NCBI GenBank assembly: GCA_013375405.1
Contig: JABXJU010000027.1
Location: 1-30,620, forward strand
Length of the DNA: 30,620 bases
From: Candidatus Helarchaeota archaeon
GTDB taxonomy: Archaea > Asgardarchaeota > Lokiarchaeia > Helarchaeales > HEL-GB-A
Direction of reading: 5' to 3'
Numbering within the stretch: the first letter of the stretch is position 1; each line of letters starts with the position of its first letter. This document shows positions 1 to 8,404 of this stretch, piece after piece. Below the pieces are notes generated by a model. The model searched no databases. It saw nothing but the letters and a program-made list of their open reading frames with translations, and was not told the DNA's origin. Position numbers and translations under genes: made by a program.

Positions 1-906
1 GTATATGACAATTTAAACGACGCTCCCGATGCAGTGTTCGGAATGAACACTCCCGTGGCGGTGGATTTCGATTTTGCTGCGCGGCGGTTGATTAGGGGCG
101 CAATTGAACTCATGAAAGAAAAACCGGAGATGCAAGAAAAATTCAAAGTCATCGTAACGTCTGCAGGTGATCCCTTACCTTGGGCGATCGATGCTAAGGA
201 AAAAGGCGCCAGAAAACCAAGAATTCCGATCAAGGAAGAATTGCCTGGGATCACCTGGTGCCATGTTTGCCCAAGTGTGAAAACTGCCAAACGGTGCGAA
301 AAAGCTGATGTCGATATAATTATTGCATCTGGGAGAGAAGGTGGGGCGCATTGCTCCTGGCGAGATGTCTCCTCCATGGTGCTACTTCCTGAAGTCGTGA
401 AAAATGTTACTACCCCAGTGGTAGGCGCAGGAGGATATGCTGATGGGGCATCACTAGCGGCCGCCCTCGCGTTAGGTGCCATCGGAATTCAAATGGGCAC
501 CCGGTTTATTGCCACCAAAGAGTCTGATTTTCAACAAATGTGGAAAAATGCTCTAGTTAAACGAACTGAAGAAGATACACTAGTTGGTCGTGGCGTTTTT
601 GGACCAATGCGATTCTTAAGAAATGTGAAAAGTCTTGAAATCGTGGACGAAACCATTAAAGGGGCTTCGGATTTATATCGTGGAGTCCCCTGCCGCACTA
701 CGACTCCTATAATGAAATTAGAAATGGAGGGTTTCTCGAAATTAATGGACGAAGTTGAAGATGAAGCGGCCTTTATGGGCGGTGTCGTCACTGGTAGAAT
801 CCATGATATCCCCTCTGTCAAAGAATTGCTTGAACGAACAGTCGCTGACGCCGAAAAAATCATTAAAAACTTACCAAGCAAGGTAGTTAAGTCCATTCCC
901 GCTTGA
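1..906 (+). CDS. Nitronate monooxygenase / 2-nitropropane dioxygenase-like flavoprotein (5' end missing)
   Basis: The frame is open from the first base of the window, so the N-terminus lies outside; the GTG at 34 is internal. The protein is a TIM-barrel FMN enzyme of the nitronate monooxygenase / FabK-like family. Visible family marks are the ASGREGGAH segment (the family's G-x-E-x-G-G-H active-site and FMN region), followed by VVGAGGYADG and the GIQMGTRFIAT phosphate-binding end of the barrel. The C-terminal tail (GGVVTGRIHDIPSVKELLE) resembles archaeal and anaerobe members. The substrate cannot be read from sequence: the family includes nitronate oxidases, enoyl-ACP reductases and uncharacterised oxidoreductases. 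A T-run follows the stop. Confidence 0.85.
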   Translation, partial: VYDNLNDAPDAVFGMNTPVAVDFDFAARRLIRGAIELMKEKPEMQEKFKVIVTSAGDPLPWAIDAKEKGARKPRIPIKEELPGITWCHVCPSVKTAKRCEKADVDIIIASGREGGAHCSWRDVSSMVLLPEVVKNVTTPVVGAGGYADGASLAAALALGAIGIQMGTRFIATKESDFQQMWKNALVKRTEEDTLVGRGVFGPMRFLRNVKSLEIVDETIKGASDLYRGVPCRTTTPIMKLEMEGFSKLMDEVEDEAAFMGGVVTGRIHDIPSVKELLERTVADAEKIIKNLPSKVVKSIPA

Positions 907-916
907 ATTCCTTAAA

Positions 917-924
917 TTTTTTTT
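917..924 (+). terminator. Oligo-T terminator
   Basis: Eight consecutive T lie 11 bases after the stop of the nitronate monooxygenase gene, in an AT-rich gap. Archaeal RNA polymerase terminates on such runs without needing a hairpin. Inferred from sequence only. Confidence 0.45.
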
Positions 925-1022
925 ACCATTTATTATAATCTTAAAGTATTATTGTAATGTTCAAATAATAAAAAAAGAGAAGGTGAATCCACATTTCTCA
1001 GGAACGGGACGCAACAGCCCGA

Positions 1023-2537
1023 TTGGAAACCCAGGTTAGTATAAAAATCACTGATATGATGTTTCGGTTCCTGAAAGGGCTACCTAAAATTTGGTTAGCG
1101 AAGATCAGAGCGAAACGATTGCTGAGAAACATGCCAGAATATGAGGCGGAGCTCAAACTTCCAGATTCAGACGAGATTTTCGCCTGGATTACACGGATCT
1201 GTCGAACGCCCCATCGCCGTCCTGGAACTCCGGAGGGGCACGAAGCGGAGCAGTGGGTAGCCAAGAAATTAAAAGAATTTGAATTGGAAAATGTCACGAT
1301 GGATCCCATTCCCATTACGGTCTGGAATGCTGTCCGTTGGTCCTTGAAAGTTGATGACTGGGAAATCCCTTCTTTTTTCGTGGTCAACACAGGATTCACA
1401 AGCACGCAAGGAGTGACTGCGCCCCTCGTTTATGTTGGTACGGGAACCTGGAAGGATTTTAAAAAGGTGGATGTTGCCGAGAAAATAGTGGTGGCCGATG
1501 TCCCCTTCCCTTACATGCCCACGGGTGTCCTGGTAAAGCTCCTCCAGGTTTTGGGCGCATCCTACTGCATCTCGGATCCCGACCACTCCCTGACATTACG
1601 GGCCGGGCAATATCTCAACTTCGTGCGCCAGAATTTCATTGGTGGGGCCACGAGCGACACTGCGCCCCCAAGCGATGTTTATTGGCAAGCTTATAAGCGA
1701 GGGGCAAAGGCGATCTGTCTCATCCTGAGAGATCAGCCCTCTAACTCTAATAGCCACTTTGGCCCTTATGATGGATTAATGAAACCCATGCCGGGACTCT
1801 GGATTGGAAAATATGACGGGATGGAACTTCGGAAGAAAGCCAAGGCTGGGACTACTGCCACAGTACTTCTCGAAGGGACCACAATCCCCGGCACCATGCA
1901 TAACGTCTGGGGAGTCCTTCCTGGTATGTCCGATGAAGTCGTCTTGGTGACATCCCATCATGATTCGCCTTTCAAGGGAGCAACCGAAGATGGGGCTGGC
2001 GTGGCGCAGGTTTTTGCCCAAATCAAAGCGTGGTCGAGCGTTCCTAAAGAAAAACGGGCGCGCACTCTCGTCTTCGTCGTGGATGCGGGACATTTTTATG
2101 GCTCCGAGGGTGGCAGCGCCTTCGCCCGGGATCACGCGGACCTGATGAAAAGGGTGAAGATTCTCGTCACCTTGGAACATCTCGGCGCAAAAGAGGTTGT
2201 TGAAAAAGAACGTTCCTACGTCGAAACAGACCATCTTGCTCTCACGGTCATGTTCACGTCTAATGACCCCCTGTCCCTCGCGACCGTCGTGAATGCCCTG
2301 AAGAAAAAACCCGCAAAACGGACCATTCCCATTCCTGCCACCCTCTTTGCTCCTGCACCCACCTCCGATGCCGCCGGTTACGTGCTTGAGGCAGGAGTTC
2401 CCGTCATTTCGTGGATTGGCTGTCCTTACTACCTGCTTGATGCCCATGATACGCTCGATAAGGTTGCCAAAGATGAATTACGCCCTATTGCTGAAACGGT
2501 AACCGAACTCATCAAACCATTCATGTGTTCTGGTTAA
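1023..2537 (+). CDS. M28-like zinc peptidase (aminopeptidase superfamily), atypical metal site
   Basis: 504 residues. The C-terminal third has the M28 plan: a strand ending in TSHHDSP (H312-x-D314), then GATEDGAG near 319-326, then VVDAGHFYGSEGG, and a late HDTLDKV where M28 enzymes have their last His ligand. The N-terminal 250 residues would hold the PA-like insert common in this family. Two usual ligands look changed: the bridging Asp aligns with Glu322 and the catalytic Glu-Glu pair aligns with Gly-His, so activity is uncertain. The start is doubtful. TTG 1023 has no Shine-Dalgarno site; the frame is open back to 987, and an ATT at 993 sits 7 bases after AAGGTG (980-985). No signal peptide is seen. 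Confidence 0.75.
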   Translation: METQVSIKITDMMFRFLKGLPKIWLAKIRAKRLLRNMPEYEAELKLPDSDEIFAWITRICRTPHRRPGTPEGHEAEQWVAKKLKEFELENVTMDPIPITVWNAVRWSLKVDDWEIPSFFVVNTGFTSTQGVTAPLVYVGTGTWKDFKKVDVAEKIVVADVPFPYMPTGVLVKLLQVLGASYCISDPDHSLTLRAGQYLNFVRQNFIGGATSDTAPPSDVYWQAYKRGAKAICLILRDQPSNSNSHFGPYDGLMKPMPGLWIGKYDGMELRKKAKAGTTATVLLEGTTIPGTMHNVWGVLPGMSDEVVLVTSHHDSPFKGATEDGAGVAQVFAQIKAWSSVPKEKRARTLVFVVDAGHFYGSEGGSAFARDHADLMKRVKILVTLEHLGAKEVVEKERSYVETDHLALTVMFTSNDPLSLATVVNALKKKPAKRTIPIPATLFAPAPTSDAAGYVLEAGVPVISWIGCPYYLLDAHDTLDKVAKDELRPIAETVTELIKPFMCSG

Positions 2538-2888
2538 TCAAATTATTTGATGGGGAGAAGAAAAATTAAAGAGAATAAATTCTGCGTAAAAAAATAGGGA
2601 CATAAATTTTGCAATAATCGCAATCTTTTAATGGAAAGTAGAGAATTTCGCATTTTTGAATTTTGTCATTACTCATCTAATATAATTGATATTGGGAGAT
2701 TCACAAACTTTATAAATACTAAACATGGTTTTATTTCTAAAGTTACTACCGAAACATTTTTATATCTTTCGATTTTTTCAGTTGAAATTCGAGCCTACTT
2801 AGGCTCTTGGGCAGGTCTCGGAGCACTATGGAACATTTTGGGAAATACCTCTTGTAGATAATGGTCCATGTCATAAATAGGTGATTGA
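2538..2888. other. Intergenic gap before TFB
   Basis: About 350 AT-rich bases. A TATA-like string (CTTTATAAATAC) lies at 2708-2719 and could drive TFB with a long leader. A 76-codon open frame at 2631-2861 has no Shine-Dalgarno site and no recognisable protein character; I do not call it a gene. Confidence 0.4.
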
Positions 2889-3839
2889 TTGGTTTTAGAG
2901 AAAGATCCAAGTTATGATAGTGAAACCGATGAGCAAGTGGTAGAATGTACTGAATGTGGATCAAAAAATATACACACAGATTATACTCGTGGGGAGACAA
3001 TTTGTTCAAACTGTGGGATCGTAATTTCCTTCCGTAATATTGATCAAGGTCCAGAGTGGAGAGCATTCACAAATGAAGAACGTAATAAAAGAAGCCGTGT
3101 AGGGAGTCCATCTACTTTTACAGTTCATGATAAAGGACTCTCGACGATGATCGATTGGCACGATAAAGATGCCTATGGGAAAAAGTTAACTCCGAAACGG
3201 CGAGCTCAGATTTATCGGTTAAGAAAATGGCAAATTCGAACGCGAGTACATTCGTCTATGGATCGCAATTTAGCGTTTGCTATGTCTGAACTCGACCGAT
3301 TGAGTTCGCAACTGGGCATTCCGCGCGGCGTAAAGGAAACAGCAGCGGTGTTGTATCGTCGAGCGATCGAAAAAAAGTTAATTCGTGGACGTTCCATCGA
3401 AGCAATGATTGCCGCTTCGGTATATGCGGCATGTCGAGAACGAAAGGTCCCACGAACACTTGACGAAATAGCAAGACATTCCCGGGTGAATCGGAAAGAA
3501 CTAGGCCGTTGTTATCGTCTCATTTTACGGGAATTAGAAATTATCATTCCAATGGCATCTCCGGTTGATTTTATCCCACGATTTGGTACAGAATTAATTC
3601 TTTCAGGACGGACTCAGCGGAAAGCAGCCGAAATTGTAACTCTCGCCCGTGAAAAGGGTATAACCGCTGGTAAAGATCCGACGGGATTAGCCGCCGCCGC
3701 CATCTACATTTCCGCTATTCTGGAAGGCGAACGCCGTACCCAGCGAGAAATTGCGGAAGTCGCCCACGTGACGGAAGTCACCGTTCGCAATCGGTACAAA
3801 GAGTTAGTGAAAGAACTAAACATCCGCGTTGAAGTATAA
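2889..3839 (+). CDS. tfb: Transcription initiation factor TFB (TFIIB homologue)
   Basis: 316 residues, normal TFB length. It recruits RNA polymerase to TBP-bound promoters. The N-terminal zinc ribbon is CTECGSKN...CSNCGIV (about residues 21-45), followed by the B-reader segment (QGPEWRAF, then RSRVGSP) and two cyclin folds (about 115-210 and 215-310), the second ending in the helix-turn-helix that reads the BRE. The TTG start is set by AGGTG at 2879-2883; the codon just upstream is a stop, so no earlier start is possible. The gene stands alone with a T-run after it. Confidence 0.96.
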   Translation: MVLEKDPSYDSETDEQVVECTECGSKNIHTDYTRGETICSNCGIVISFRNIDQGPEWRAFTNEERNKRSRVGSPSTFTVHDKGLSTMIDWHDKDAYGKKLTPKRRAQIYRLRKWQIRTRVHSSMDRNLAFAMSELDRLSSQLGIPRGVKETAAVLYRRAIEKKLIRGRSIEAMIAASVYAACRERKVPRTLDEIARHSRVNRKELGRCYRLILRELEIIIPMASPVDFIPRFGTELILSGRTQRKAAEIVTLAREKGITAGKDPTGLAAAAIYISAILEGERRTQREIAEVAHVTEVTVRNRYKELVKELNIRVEV

Positions 3840-3855
3840 ACTATCAACCTATCTC

Positions 3856-3869
3856 TTTTTTTCTTTTTT
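3856..3869 (+). terminator. Oligo-T terminator after TFB
   Basis: A T-rich stretch of two runs broken by one C follows the TFB stop in the short convergent gap before the crotonase gene. Confidence 0.4.
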
Positions 3870-3880
3870 CATTACCATTC

Positions 3881-4729
3881 TTAACGTAAGCCATATTTGG
3901 GTGGTCTTTTTTCAAAGAAGGAAATCACACCTTCGGGGGCATCTTTTGTGTTTGCCGTTATGACTTGATTCCGATTTTCGTAATCGAGGGCAACTTCAAG
4001 CGCGGGTGCATCCATATTCTTGTTTATCCCTTCCTTGGTAAGCCGTAAGCCTAACGGACTTTTCGTCAGCAACATTTCTTCAGCCAAATTGATGGTATCT
4101 TTCAGTAGTGTGGTGGAGGGGACGACTTTTGAGACGAAGCCGATTCGATCCGCCTCATTTGCGTCGAAAAACCTTCCCGTGTAGAGAATTTCAGTGGCTC
4201 GGGAAAGTCCAATCAACCGGGGTAAGAAGTAAGAAGACCCGAGATCACAGCCAGAAACTCCTATTTTTATAAATGCATTGTTAAATTTCGCATTTTCAGA
4301 AGCAATACGGATATCGCAAGCCATTGCAATTGCAAAGCCTCCGCCTGTCGCCGCTCCATTGACAGCTGCGATGATCGGTTGTGGAATACGCCGCATTTTA
4401 ATGATAATATTAGCAATCCATCTTTGTGCGTAATAATTTGTTTTTATCGGATCGCCCATATTAAAAATCTGTAGGTGTTTGAATTTTTCTGATTTCCCTC
4501 GTCGCAACGCTGGAAATTCCTTCAAATCCAGCCCAGCACAAAACGCCCGCCCAGCTCCAGTAATAATCAAGACTCGACAATCAAAATTCCATTCCAAATA
4601 ATCTAATATTTCGTGAAGTTCTTCAATTAATTTAATGGAAAGGGCATTTAACTTGTCAGGGCGATTGAATGTCAAGATCGCGACGCCATTTTCATTTTCT
4701 TCAAATTTTATGGTTTCAAATTCTCGCAT
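3881..4729 (-). CDS. Enoyl-CoA hydratase/isomerase (crotonase) family protein
   Basis: 282 residues. Crotonase fold with both oxyanion-hole segments: AFCAGLDL and AVNGAATGGGFAIA, followed by ACDIRIAS. The downstream signature FIKIGVSGCDLGSSYFLPRL differs from true crotonase. The hydratase Glu in the usual PE position is absent, and an Asp sits where dienoyl-CoA isomerase-type members carry one. It is therefore better called a crotonase-superfamily acyl-CoA enzyme than a proven hydratase. GGTGAT precedes the ATG. It is divergent from the small gene at 4826. Confidence 0.88.
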   Translation of the reverse strand: MREFETIKFEENENGVAILTFNRPDKLNALSIKLIEELHEILDYLEWNFDCRVLIITGAGRAFCAGLDLKEFPALRRGKSEKFKHLQIFNMGDPIKTNYYAQRWIANIIIKMRRIPQPIIAAVNGAATGGGFAIAMACDIRIASENAKFNNAFIKIGVSGCDLGSSYFLPRLIGLSRATEILYTGRFFDANEADRIGFVSKVVPSTTLLKDTINLAEEMLLTKSPLGLRLTKEGINKNMDAPALEVALDYENRNQVITANTKDAPEGVISFFEKRPPKYGLR

Positions 4730-4825
4730 TATATCACCATCTTGAAATTTAGCGATGAAAAATTTAAATATACTCGCATTGAATCATTACCACCCCTTAA
4801 AATAAGGTGGATGAGGTGAAATAAC

Positions 4826-5152
4826 ATGGTTTATCTGATAAATAATGTATGGTGTCCACATGACAAACCGAATGAGGTTGCGAAAAAATATTTGGAAATC
4901 ATTAAAAAATATCCTCCAGATCCTGCTTTAGGAACAATTGTCGCCATCTTGGTAAGATCGAATAAAGATAATGTGCACGTTATAGGGATTGGTAAAGTAA
5001 AAAAAGGTAAATTGACAGAAAATATTAAACGTACCACAGAGTCTAATCAAATGATGGCGAACAGCATTGAGGGATTTAAATACGAAGTGAGTACTTATCT
5101 AGATATAACAGAAGCCTATGATATTTTAGGAATGAAGGCGCCCGACATTTAA
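4826..5152 (+). CDS. Small protein of unknown function (108 aa)
   Basis: I do not recognise this family. It has a convincing GAGGTGA Shine-Dalgarno site at 4813-4819 and an ATG start. The protein is soluble and mixed alpha/beta, with a hydrophobic strand (GTIVAILVRS), a second (NVHVIGIGKV) and a helical C-terminus; a WCPHD string near the N-terminus holds the only Cys. No membrane segment or known motif is seen. It is monocistronic, divergent from the crotonase gene and followed by a T-run. The gene structure makes it real; function is open. Confidence 0.7.
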   Translation: MVYLINNVWCPHDKPNEVAKKYLEIIKKYPPDPALGTIVAILVRSNKDNVHVIGIGKVKKGKLTENIKRTTESNQMMANSIEGFKYEVSTYLDITEAYDILGMKAPDI

Positions 5153-5182
5153 CAGTTAAAAACTGATAAAAAACTTAATTTC

Positions 5183-5191
5183 TTTTTTTTT
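5183..5191 (+). terminator. Oligo-T terminator
   Basis: Nine T follow the 108-aa gene, just overlapping the convergent stop of the phosphatase gene. Confidence 0.4.
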
Positions 5192-5714
5192 ATTTAATAA
5201 TCTCATTTTTTAATTTGGTTAAAAACAACTGGAGATAATTCAGAATTTCGTTTGCCGTTTCCTTATAGACCGCTAAGCTGCCACCGTAAGGGTCATCGAC
5301 ATCTCGGACAGAGCCAGTCGCCAATTCACAAAGTGTAAAGGTCTTAGATCGATATTGGGGTGGAATATGGCGAACATGATATTCCTCCATGGTAATTATG
5401 AAATCGGCCTCTCGGCAGCGTACTGGATCTCGATCGATGTGGCACGAGTTGAACTGTTTAAGCCGTGCTTGCGGCACTTTGTAAATGTTACGGAGTACGG
5501 TCTCCGCATACTCATCCATACTTCCAGTCCAATGATACACCACCGCACCAGATTTGACAATAACTTCATCAAAATAAGGGAGGGGGGTCTGCTGGAGGAG
5601 TTGCTCGCATAGGATTTCCGCCATAGGGCTTCGACAGATGTTTCCCGAGCAAATAAAGAAAAGGTAGAGCGTTTTTTGATCTTTCTCTTTTATTTTTTTA
5701 ATCACGGATTCCAT
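5190..5714 (-). CDS. Low-molecular-weight protein-tyrosine phosphatase / ArsC-type family
   Basis: 174 residues. The P-loop C-x5-R-S is visible as C22-S-G-N-I-C-R28-S-P near the N-terminus, and the general-acid Asp lies in VDDPYGGS near the C-terminus, as in LMW-PTPs. It may dephosphorylate Tyr-phosphoproteins; some archaeal relatives are arsenate reductases, and the extra Cys27 inside the P-loop does not decide between them. It lies 30 bases after the flavodoxin gene on the same strand, so co-transcription is likely. Confidence 0.88.
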   Translation of the reverse strand: MESVIKKIKEKDQKTLYLFFICSGNICRSPMAEILCEQLLQQTPLPYFDEVIVKSGAVVYHWTGSMDEYAETVLRNIYKVPQARLKQFNSCHIDRDPVRCREADFIITMEEYHVRHIPPQYRSKTFTLCELATGSVRDVDDPYGGSLAVYKETANEILNYLQLFLTKLKNEIIK

Positions 5715-5744
5715 GAGATCAACTTTAGAAAAAAGAAAAAAAAA

Positions 5745-6245
5745 TTAAAGTTCAGAAATGACTGATTTTGCGAAGTCTTTCGCGTTTTCAAGGTCTTTCG
5801 AGTCTGGGTGTCCTTTTGCGGCCTCAAGCCACTCTTTTGATGCTGGATCCGCTTTCTGCAGCATTTCTATCACTTGCGGATTTTTAAGTTCACCAATGCA
5901 CTGAAATTGTGCACAAATTTGGCAATCGCATTCTGTAATTTGCTTATGAACTTTCTTAAAGGCTTTCGTGTAAGGGGCTGGGTCTGGACTCGCGTGAGTA
6001 CAAAAGAGAACAAATTTTGAGGACAAATCAGGTACTTCCTTCATTAGGTTTTTCAAAGATTTCCCGAGACCACCACCATAAGTTCCTGATCCCAGAAATA
6101 CGACATCATATGTATTTAAAGTGGCAGGATCCACCTCTTTCGCTGGTAAAAGGGTTGTTTCATGTTCGGTCAATCCTTCAGCCATGCTCTTTGCTACGGC
6201 TTCCGTATTTCCCGTGTCCGAATGATAACAAATTAAGATTTTCAA
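5745..6245 (-). CDS. Flavodoxin family protein
   Basis: 166 residues. Starts MKILICYHSDTGNTEAVA: a first beta strand followed by the FMN-phosphate loop (S-D-T-G-N-T). Further flavodoxin marks are the VVFLGSGTYGGG loop and the VLFCTHAS strand. It would be a one- or two-electron carrier, or a flavodoxin-like reductase; four Cys between about 118 and 135 (CDCQICAQFQC) are unusual for flavodoxin. Start is TTG, chosen because GGTGATC lies just upstream. It probably heads a two-gene unit with the phosphatase. Confidence 0.85.
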   Translation of the reverse strand: MKILICYHSDTGNTEAVAKSMAEGLTEHETTLLPAKEVDPATLNTYDVVFLGSGTYGGGLGKSLKNLMKEVPDLSSKFVLFCTHASPDPAPYTKAFKKVHKQITECDCQICAQFQCIGELKNPQVIEMLQKADPASKEWLEAAKGHPDSKDLENAKDFAKSVISEL

Positions 6246-6411
6246 TGATTGATCACCATCTAGGTTTGAAAATTTTTGAATTGAGAATACAAGAGGATTT
6301 ATTCAACTTTAATTTTATGTAAGAAATATTTATAACACACAAAAAAAAAACCTAAAGAAAATTATTCAATTCAATACTATTGGTCTGTGAAAGTTATAGA
6401 GGTTTTATAAA

Positions 6412-8337
6412 ATGAACGCGCTCTATTCTGGTCCTTTCTCCCGAGTGGTCTTAGTTAAACCCTCTGGATCCTCGGGATTAGCATTTGCTCTGAATCCTAT
6501 CCCTCTAGGACTTGAGTCTATCACCGCCAATATTCGCGAACTTGTCGATGACATTCTAATTTACGATCAATTTATGGAAAAAGAATCACTCCAGCGTGTT
6601 TTATCATGGTTTAAGCCTGATCTTGTAGGATTTTCTATGAGTGCCACGGAACATTATACAGGTGGCGAGCTGATGCAAGCAGTAAAGAACTTCGACCCGA
6701 AAATTCCAATCATCGCAGGTGGGTACCATCCTACCGGTACACCTGAACTCGTTCTCAATGACATTAAATGCGATGCTGTTTGCCGTGGTGAGGGCGAGAT
6801 TCTTTTTAAGGAGTTTGTCCAAGGCGATGCATGGGAGCGAATTGAGGGTTTAAGTTATAAACTTCCGGAAAATGGGAAAGAAATCATTCATAACAAGGAT
6901 CGTCCTTTTATAAAAGACCTTGATACATTGCCGTTCCCTGCTCGGAACCTCCGGAAACGCCGCGGGTATCATTATAAGAATGTACTAGTCCTGAATCGCG
7001 AGTATGACTTAATGGAATTCGGCCGTGGCTGCTATGGAAAATGCACTTTCTGTTGCGAACCCTATTTTTCTCAAGGAAGACAGCGATATCGGTCGCCGGA
7101 GAGAACAATGGAAGAGATCCGAACAATCTGGGAATTCCACGGGGGTAATCCCCTACGGATTCTAATTGCAGACCCCAACATCTTGGGAAACTTCAGGAAG
7201 GTTGATTCCCTGTGCGATCTCCTTCTAGAGGCAGATTTGGATATTACATTCCAAGTCATGACCAGGACCGAGTCAATTGTTAAACACCCGGATATTGTCG
7301 AGAAAATGATACGCGCTGGGATGATCTCGTGGGAACTAGGCATTGAATCTTTTACTCAAGATGACTTAGATACAACCTTAAAACACATCCCCGTCGAGGT
7401 CCAGACCCAAGCAGTCGCTATCCTTCGCCAATTAGGCGGGGAACCACTAGGTACCTTCGTGATAGGGTTGCCCAACCATACCCAAAAGTTCATCAAGCGA
7501 TTTCCAAATTACGCGCGAAAAATTGGCTTATCAGCAGCAGCATTTGGTATCGCTACACCCTTTCCTGGGACAGGATTCTGGAACGAGTTGTCTTCCCAAG
7601 ATCTTATTTTCGAGCAGAACTGGGCAAAATTTGATGAAAATCACAGCGTCTTCCGCCACCCCTTACTCTCTCCAGATGCCATCGAGAACTTGCGAAACTG
7701 GTGTATGGGGAATTTTTGGAACTTGGATGCGATTTTAGAACAAATTCGTCTCGACGAGAACCGCGTGGGAAAGTTCAGGGCAAAATATAAAGTAAATCTC
7801 CGGGATTTTATAATTATGGTAATCAGAAAATTAAACTTTGCGGTAGAGGCTGGATCTGAATTAGCAGAGAAAGGAGATGGGAATACAGAAAGTAATTATT
7901 ATAAGTCTGTAAGATTTGTATTTGACGCATGGGCCAACCCGCGTATGAAGCAATACTTTCAAAAACATCCAATGCATGAAATTATCGATATGCGGCAATT
8001 CGGGAAATTATTTGCGGGAAAACGCCTTCAAGTCGTCATCGAAGATGCCCCACAGAAAAAATGCTTGTTCGCGATGCTTATTACGGTTAGTAAGAAAGGC
8101 ATCGACTCCATTATAACTTCTAAAAAACCCTCACTCGATTATGATTTCTTGATAAGGGCGGACTTGAAAAGTCTGTATACGGATCCGACCTTGTCTCGAA
8201 CTGCCCAGTTAAAAAGAACACTTCAGCTTTTCTCACGCGGCGAGGTAAGAATTACAGGATTGCGTACGTTATTTAAGCTGATTTTATATGGATTCAAGGA
8301 ATTCCTTTCTTTTCGATTAAATAATGGCAAGTTATAA
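6412..8337 (+). CDS. B12-binding-type radical SAM protein with C-terminal SCP2-like domain
   Basis: 641 residues. The N-terminal ~150 residues form a cobalamin-binding-like Rossmann domain (VGFSMSATEH, IAGGYHPTGTPE) without the classical D-x-H-x-x-G. The radical SAM cluster follows as C207-x3-C211-x2-C214. Residues ~520-641 look like an SCP2 sterol/lipid-carrier fold: a GKRLQVVIED strand, then DYDFLIRADLKSLY, then FSRGEVRITG, which matches the SCP2 closing motif (GKLKIxGD). The fusion suggests a lipid substrate, but that is inference. It has its own GAGGTT ribosome site and is convergent with the next radical SAM gene. Confidence 0.82.
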   Translation: MNALYSGPFSRVVLVKPSGSSGLAFALNPIPLGLESITANIRELVDDILIYDQFMEKESLQRVLSWFKPDLVGFSMSATEHYTGGELMQAVKNFDPKIPIIAGGYHPTGTPELVLNDIKCDAVCRGEGEILFKEFVQGDAWERIEGLSYKLPENGKEIIHNKDRPFIKDLDTLPFPARNLRKRRGYHYKNVLVLNREYDLMEFGRGCYGKCTFCCEPYFSQGRQRYRSPERTMEEIRTIWEFHGGNPLRILIADPNILGNFRKVDSLCDLLLEADLDITFQVMTRTESIVKHPDIVEKMIRAGMISWELGIESFTQDDLDTTLKHIPVEVQTQAVAILRQLGGEPLGTFVIGLPNHTQKFIKRFPNYARKIGLSAAAFGIATPFPGTGFWNELSSQDLIFEQNWAKFDENHSVFRHPLLSPDAIENLRNWCMGNFWNLDAILEQIRLDENRVGKFRAKYKVNLRDFIIMVIRKLNFAVEAGSELAEKGDGNTESNYYKSVRFVFDAWANPRMKQYFQKHPMHEIIDMRQFGKLFAGKRLQVVIEDAPQKKCLFAMLITVSKKGIDSIITSKKPSLDYDFLIRADLKSLYTDPTLSRTAQLKRTLQLFSRGEVRITGLRTLFKLILYGFKEFLSFRLNNGKL

Positions 8338-8404
8338 CTTGGATATTACCTACACTTCTTGATTATTAAAAATAAACTAATTAGATAGTTGTTGTTTATT
8401 AGTT

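Noticed and set aside
1776..2447. 223-codon antisense ORF within the peptidase gene
   Set aside because: A shadow frame of the GC-richer M28 gene, with no motif or ribosome site.
2631..2861. 76-codon ORF upstream of TFB
   Set aside because: No ribosome-binding site, composition typical of AT-rich spacer, and no protein-like motif; probably leader or promoter region.
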